7,016 nt of DNA, taken from NCBI GenBank assembly GCA_902766655.1, contig CACXEL010000159.1, forward strand, positions 1-7,016, in the 5' to 3' direction. The notes under the pieces are model-generated. The model was not told where the DNA came from, ran no database searches, and saw only the letters and a list, made by a program, of their open reading frames with translations. The stretch comes from an uncultured Lachnospiraceae bacterium. GTDB taxonomy: Bacteria; Bacillota; Clostridia; Lachnospirales; Lachnospiraceae. Shown piece after piece: positions 6,289-7,016 of the stretch. Within the stretch, counting starts at the first letter, position 1, and each line of letters opens with the position of its first letter. Made by a program: the position numbers and the translations under genes.

Positions 6289-6310
6289 TTGAAATGTGAT
6301 GACCTTGAAA

Positions 6311-6337
6311 GGCCTGCCCGTGCGGCAGGCCTTTTTT
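6311..6337 (+). terminator. Rho-independent terminator of pfp
   Basis: GGCCTGCC at 6311-6318 pairs perfectly with GGCAGGCC at 6324-6331 around a five-base loop, followed at once by six T (6332-6337); AAA at 6308-6310 can extend the stem into the T run. It begins 22 bases after the pfp stop codon. Confidence 0.93.
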
Positions 6338-6370
6338 GTTCCGGAAACAGGGGTGTGGGAGGCCGGAAGG

Positions 6371-6456
6371 AGCTTTTGACAGGAAGGGACGGTCCTTTTT
6401 TCTCAAAAATCGAAACATTTTTGAGAAAAAAGGACCGTCCCTTCCTGTCAAAAGCT
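6371..6456. repeat. Perfect inverted repeat with 40-bp arms
   Basis: Bases 6371-6410 are the exact reverse complement of 6417-6456; only six bases (CGAAAC) separate the arms. The stem contains runs of T and A next to a GGGACGGTCC core. It codes for nothing convincing and lies between the pfp terminator and the ppdK promoter. The core is shared with the imperfect palindrome at 4858-4926, so this is probably a dispersed palindromic repeat (REP-like or a very small non-autonomous element). No flanking target duplication is obvious. Confidence 0.93.
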
Positions 6457-6501
6457 TATGCACCTCTTTCTTTTCCGGTGGGTATTTTTTGACAGTTTCC
6501 C

Positions 6502-6529
6502 TTGCAAGATGGTCGTTTTATGATAAAAT
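6502..6529 (+). promoter_or_regulatory. Candidate promoter of ppdK
   Basis: TTGCAA at 6502-6507 (four of six consensus bases) is followed after 16 bases by an extended -10 element, TG at 6521-6522 then A and TAAAAT at 6524-6529 (five of six). A better -35 match, TTGACA at 6489-6494, stands too far away (about 29 bases) to serve this -10 box. Transcription would start near 6536. Confidence 0.55.
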
Positions 6530-6535
6530 AATAAT

Positions 6536-6695
6536 GTTAAAAGTAAAGATTCTGCGCCCTGATACAGCAGATGGCTTCATTTTCCGGAATGCGCTGTCGG
6601 CTTCAAGGGGAAAGTCAGGTGAACTGATCTTGACTGCCGGCGGTTGTCTGCCCGGTGCGGGATACTTACCAATTTTTTTCACACAGGAGGATGAT
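6536..6695 (+). other. Long, potentially structured leader of ppdK
   Basis: About 160 bases lie between the presumed transcription start and the ppdK ATG. Possible pairings: CCCTGA 6558-6563 with TCAAGGG near 6603-6609 (one bulge), enclosing ACAGC 6564-6568 with GCTGT near 6593-6598; then AGTCA 6613-6617 with TGACT 6630-6634, or alternatively TCAG with CTGA around a GTGAA loop. A GGGGAA...GGTGAA order is reminiscent of part of a cobalamin riboswitch core, but the remaining conserved elements do not fit well. A possible 18-codon ORF from ATG 6571 to TGA 6627 lacks a good ribosome binding site. The leader may be regulatory; no known class is assigned. Confidence 0.35.
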
Positions 6696-7016
6696 ATGGC
6701 AACAAAGTACGTTTATATGTTCAGCGAAGGCAATGCCGGCATGCGTAACCTTCTTGGCGGCAAGGGTGCCAACCTTGCCGAGATGACCAGCCTTGGCCTT
6801 CCGGTTCCGCAGGGCTTCACCATTTCCACCGAAGCCTGCACAAGGTACTATGACGACGGACGCGTCATCGCTGACGAGATCGTAGATCAGATCAGAGTTG
6901 CCCTGGCCAAGCTCGAAGAGATCACCGGCAAGAAGTTCGGCGACAAGGAGAATCCGCTCCTGGTCTCCGTCCGCTCCGGTGCCCGCGCTTCCATGCCCGG
7001 CATGATGGACACGATC
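6696..7016 (+). CDS. ppdK: Pyruvate phosphate dikinase, N-terminal part (partial)
   Basis: The first 107 codons of a gene that continues past the window; the full family is about 870-890 residues. The enzyme interconverts PEP, AMP and PPi with pyruvate, ATP and phosphate in the cytoplasm. The visible part is the start of the nucleotide-binding domain: KYVYMFSEG at 4-12, [27 protein letters not shown] at about 19-45 (the [10 protein letters not shown] motif), and [20 protein letters not shown] at the end, which contains the strongly conserved VRSGA and MPGMMDT motifs. These motifs are shared with PEP synthase, but the spacing and the MPGMMDT form fit pyruvate phosphate dikinase. The ATG at 6696 follows AGGAGG at 6685-6690 by five bases; the ATG at 6691 is out of frame. 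A terminator upstream and a promoter candidate at 6502-6529 make it a separate transcription unit from pfp. Confidence 0.96.
   Translation, partial: MATKYVYMFSEGNAGMRNLLGGKGANLAEMTSLGLPVPQGFTISTEACTRYYDDGRVIADEIVDQIRVALAKLEEITGKKFGDKENPLLVSVRSGARASMPGMMDTI

Noticed and set aside
6227..6492. Small open frames of 78 (- strand) and 67 (+ strand) codons over the large palindrome
   Set aside because: Both read through the inverted repeat, so they contain the same repeated peptide ([10 protein letters not shown] and [10 protein letters not shown]), and neither has a suitable ribosome binding site.
6571..6627. 18-codon leader peptide before ppdK
   Set aside because: The ATG has no good ribosome binding site and the peptide lacks a run of regulatory codons.
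6536..6695. Cobalamin riboswitch upstream of ppdK
   Set aside because: Only short fragments fit (GGGGAA, GGTGAA). The CCCGCAACTGT-like part and the B12 box near the end are not convincingly present, and ppdK is not a usual target. Kept only as an unclassified leader.

Overview
The window looks like chromosomal DNA of a moderately GC-rich, low-oxygen Firmicute, most likely a clostridial (Lachnospiraceae-like) bacterium. This is inferred from strong AGGAGG ribosome binding sites, consensus sigma-A-type promoters, a single-chain glycyl-tRNA synthetase, and the pairing of a pyrophosphate-dependent phosphofructokinase with pyruvate phosphate dikinase. All six protein-coding genes lie on the + strand; two are cut by the window edges. 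The window holds no tRNA, rRNA, CRISPR array or transposase gene.

Layout. (1) 1-153: the last 50 codons of glycyl-tRNA synthetase, then a spacer with a partial repeat of the gene's tail and a 12-bp terminator-like hairpin. (2) 278-4837: a membrane-stress-type cluster. A consensus promoter leads into a zinc-ribbon membrane protein (YdjG-like). It overlaps by one base a secreted or membrane-anchored TPM-domain protein (YdjH-like). Next comes a protein joining an N-terminal nucleotidyltransferase-like domain to a C-terminal response-regulator receiver domain. After two more promoter candidates comes an SPFH-domain protein with three C-terminal zinc ribbons (YdjI-like). (3) 4838-5034: an imperfect palindromic repeat and a good promoter. 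(4) 5035-6288: PPi-dependent 6-phosphofructokinase with its own rho-independent terminator. (5) 6289-6695: 407 bases without a gene, holding the terminator, a perfect 40-bp-arm inverted repeat, a promoter candidate and a 160-base potentially structured leader. (6) 6696-7016: the first 107 codons of pyruvate phosphate dikinase.

How the genes work together. The zinc-ribbon, TPM and SPFH genes match the parts of the Bacillus subtilis pspA-ydjGHI envelope-stress operon, but no PspA is seen here and an NTase-receiver fusion sits where the module is normally continuous. This is the most unusual part of the window: it suggests a PspA-less YdjGHI variant with a possible phosphorylation-controlled partner. 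The two downstream enzymes both belong to pyrophosphate-linked glycolysis: one spends PPi to phosphorylate fructose 6-phosphate, and the other, in the glycolytic direction, uses PPi and AMP to make ATP from PEP. Two related palindromic repeats bracket the phosphofructokinase gene. Functions are read from motifs and remembered family features; no database search was possible.
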